Shown: piece after piece, positions 23,150 to 23,936 of the stretch
Layout: the number at the start of each line of letters is the position of its first letter
Numbering within the stretch: position 1 is the stretch's first letter
Assembly: GCA_946405045.1 (NCBI GenBank)
Contig: CAMJFV010000005.1
Location: 1 to 23,936 of the forward strand
Direction of reading: 5' to 3'
DNA from: an uncultured Bacteroidales bacterium
GTDB lineage: Bacteria > Bacteroidota > Bacteroidia > Bacteroidales > Paludibacteraceae
DNA length: 23,936 nucleotides
Notes under the pieces: model-generated
Database searches by the model: none
What the model saw: only the letters and a program-made list of their open reading frames with translations
What the model was told of the DNA's origin: nothing
Made by a program: the position numbers and the translations under genes

Positions 23150-23936
23150 ATGCCAATAAATAGAAACACACTGATGCGAATTCGCATAATAGACAATTGC
23201 TTACAAAGAAGACAACGAACATGGACTTTGGAAGATCTACGTGAAGCATGTGAAAAAGAATTGCTTGAAAAAGAGGGCATCTGTGGAATCAGTATAAGAA
23301 CAATACAACGTGACATAGAATTAATGCGTAGTGACAAACTTAGTTATAATGCTCCAATCATTGTAAAAAACAAGAAATACTATACATATGAGGATCTAGA
23401 CTATAGTATCACAAAACTTCCATTAAGTCAAAAAGATCTAAATGAATTAAGTAGTGCTTTAGAAATCATAAAGCATTATAATGGATTCTCCAATATGAGT
23501 GGGCAAGAGGATATTCTCACACGTATGCAAGACAAAATTGCCTGTCAGACAGACAATCAAAAAGTTGTGTTTATAGAGACAAACGAAAAACTTAAAGGTT
23601 TGAATTTTCTAGGTCCATTGTTTGAAGCAATCAAAAAGAAAGAAGCTTTAGCAATCGAATACAAATCTTTTAAAGCAAAAAGAGAATCGAGATTATACAT
23701 TTCGCCCTATATACTTAAAGAATTCAACAATAGATGGTTTTTAATTGGAATGTCTACAAAGAATATCATTATGACATTGGCGTTAGACAGAATCATAACT
23801 ATTAAAAAGGACGAAAAACATCAATATGCAAGAAACACCATCTTTGATCCGGAAACATATTTGGGAGAAATGGTTGGGGTGACTCGAGACCTTGATTCTA
23901 AAGTAGAGACTGTCATATTATGGGTGTCGGAAAAAC
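23150..23936 (+). CDS. WYL-domain HTH transcriptional regulator (3' end outside window)
   Basis: The frame is open for 262 codons to the window end, so the gene is partial. Residues 9-60 form a winged helix-turn-helix DNA-binding region (SIRTIQRDIELMR at 48-60 is the probable recognition helix, DeoR/YafY type). Residues about 155-222 form a WYL domain; its signature reads RWFLIG (195-200) in place of the common RWYLIG. WYL domains in such regulators often bind ligands or nucleic acids and control DNA damage, RNA repair or defence genes. Divergence from rtcB makes rtcB a natural target, but that is inference. I start at 23150, 106 bases from the rtcB start, as the first ATG giving the complete HTH. 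Confidence 0.87.
   Translation, partial: MPINRNTLMRIRIIDNCLQRRQRTWTLEDLREACEKELLEKEGICGISIRTIQRDIELMRSDKLSYNAPIIVKNKKYYTYEDLDYSITKLPLSQKDLNELSSALEIIKHYNGFSNMSGQEDILTRMQDKIACQTDNQKVVFIETNEKLKGLNFLGPLFEAIKKKEALAIEYKSFKAKRESRLYISPYILKEFNNRWFLIGMSTKNIIMTLALDRIITIKKDEKHQYARNTIFDPETYLGEMVGVTRDLDSKVETVILWVSEK

Overview
The window looks like a chromosomal segment of a Bacteroidota bacterium, most likely in or near the Bacteroidales. Four things point there. Putative promoters match the Bacteroidota consensus (TTTG, about 19 bp, TAnnTTTG) rather than -35/-10 boxes. There is a type IX secretion substrate with a type B sorting domain and a PorP/SprF partner. Shine-Dalgarno sequences are mostly absent, and the intergenic DNA is AT-rich with many short repeats. 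No species can be assigned from the sequence alone.

Layout. (1) 1-330 holds a 100-bp tandem repeat and the terminator of the operon that follows. (2) 341-3360, minus strand, is a tight operon: secreted thioredoxin, rfbA, rfbC, rfbD, ppnP. It supplies three of the four dTDP-L-rhamnose enzymes; rfbB is not present here. (3) 3608-11964, plus strand, is the most unusual part: six paralogous membrane-anchored co-chaperone-like genes with DjlA architecture (N-terminal membrane segment, TerB-like domain, low-complexity linker, C-terminal J domain with HPD). In gene order they have 1, 2, 1, 2, 1 and 2 TerB-like domains. The last 40 or so residues are nearly invariant in copies 2-6, while membrane anchors and linkers differ strongly. 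Two spacers within the array are near-identical duplicates. One unrelated minus-strand gene for a secreted protein (9650-10426) interrupts the array and is bracketed by a 27-bp direct repeat. (4) 12000-12645 carries a solitary IS200/IS605-type Y1 transposase among small palindromes, one of which shows a compensatory stem change; related palindromes recur in array spacers. (5) 12647-20641, minus strand, is a secretion/adhesion locus: a 2050-residue protein with about 25 Ig/PKD-like repeats and a T9SS type B C-terminal domain, an unknown 182-residue protein, and a PorP/SprF-like outer-membrane protein. (6) 20876-20953 is tRNA-Pro(TGG) with a consensus promoter and a terminator, followed by a likely outer-membrane barrel gene. 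(7) 21877-23936 is rtcB (RNA ligase) divergent from a WYL-domain regulator that runs off the window, with a 25-bp imperfect palindrome between them.

How they may work together. The rhamnose operon and the T9SS locus both serve the cell surface. RtcB and the WYL regulator look like a regulated RNA repair unit. The TerB-J array is the best candidate for an undescribed system: a set of membrane-tethered J proteins that presumably recruit the same Hsp70 (DnaK) through a homogenised J domain but sense or bind different things through divergent anchors, TerB-like modules and linkers. That functional reading is inference; the array structure itself is read directly from the sequence.
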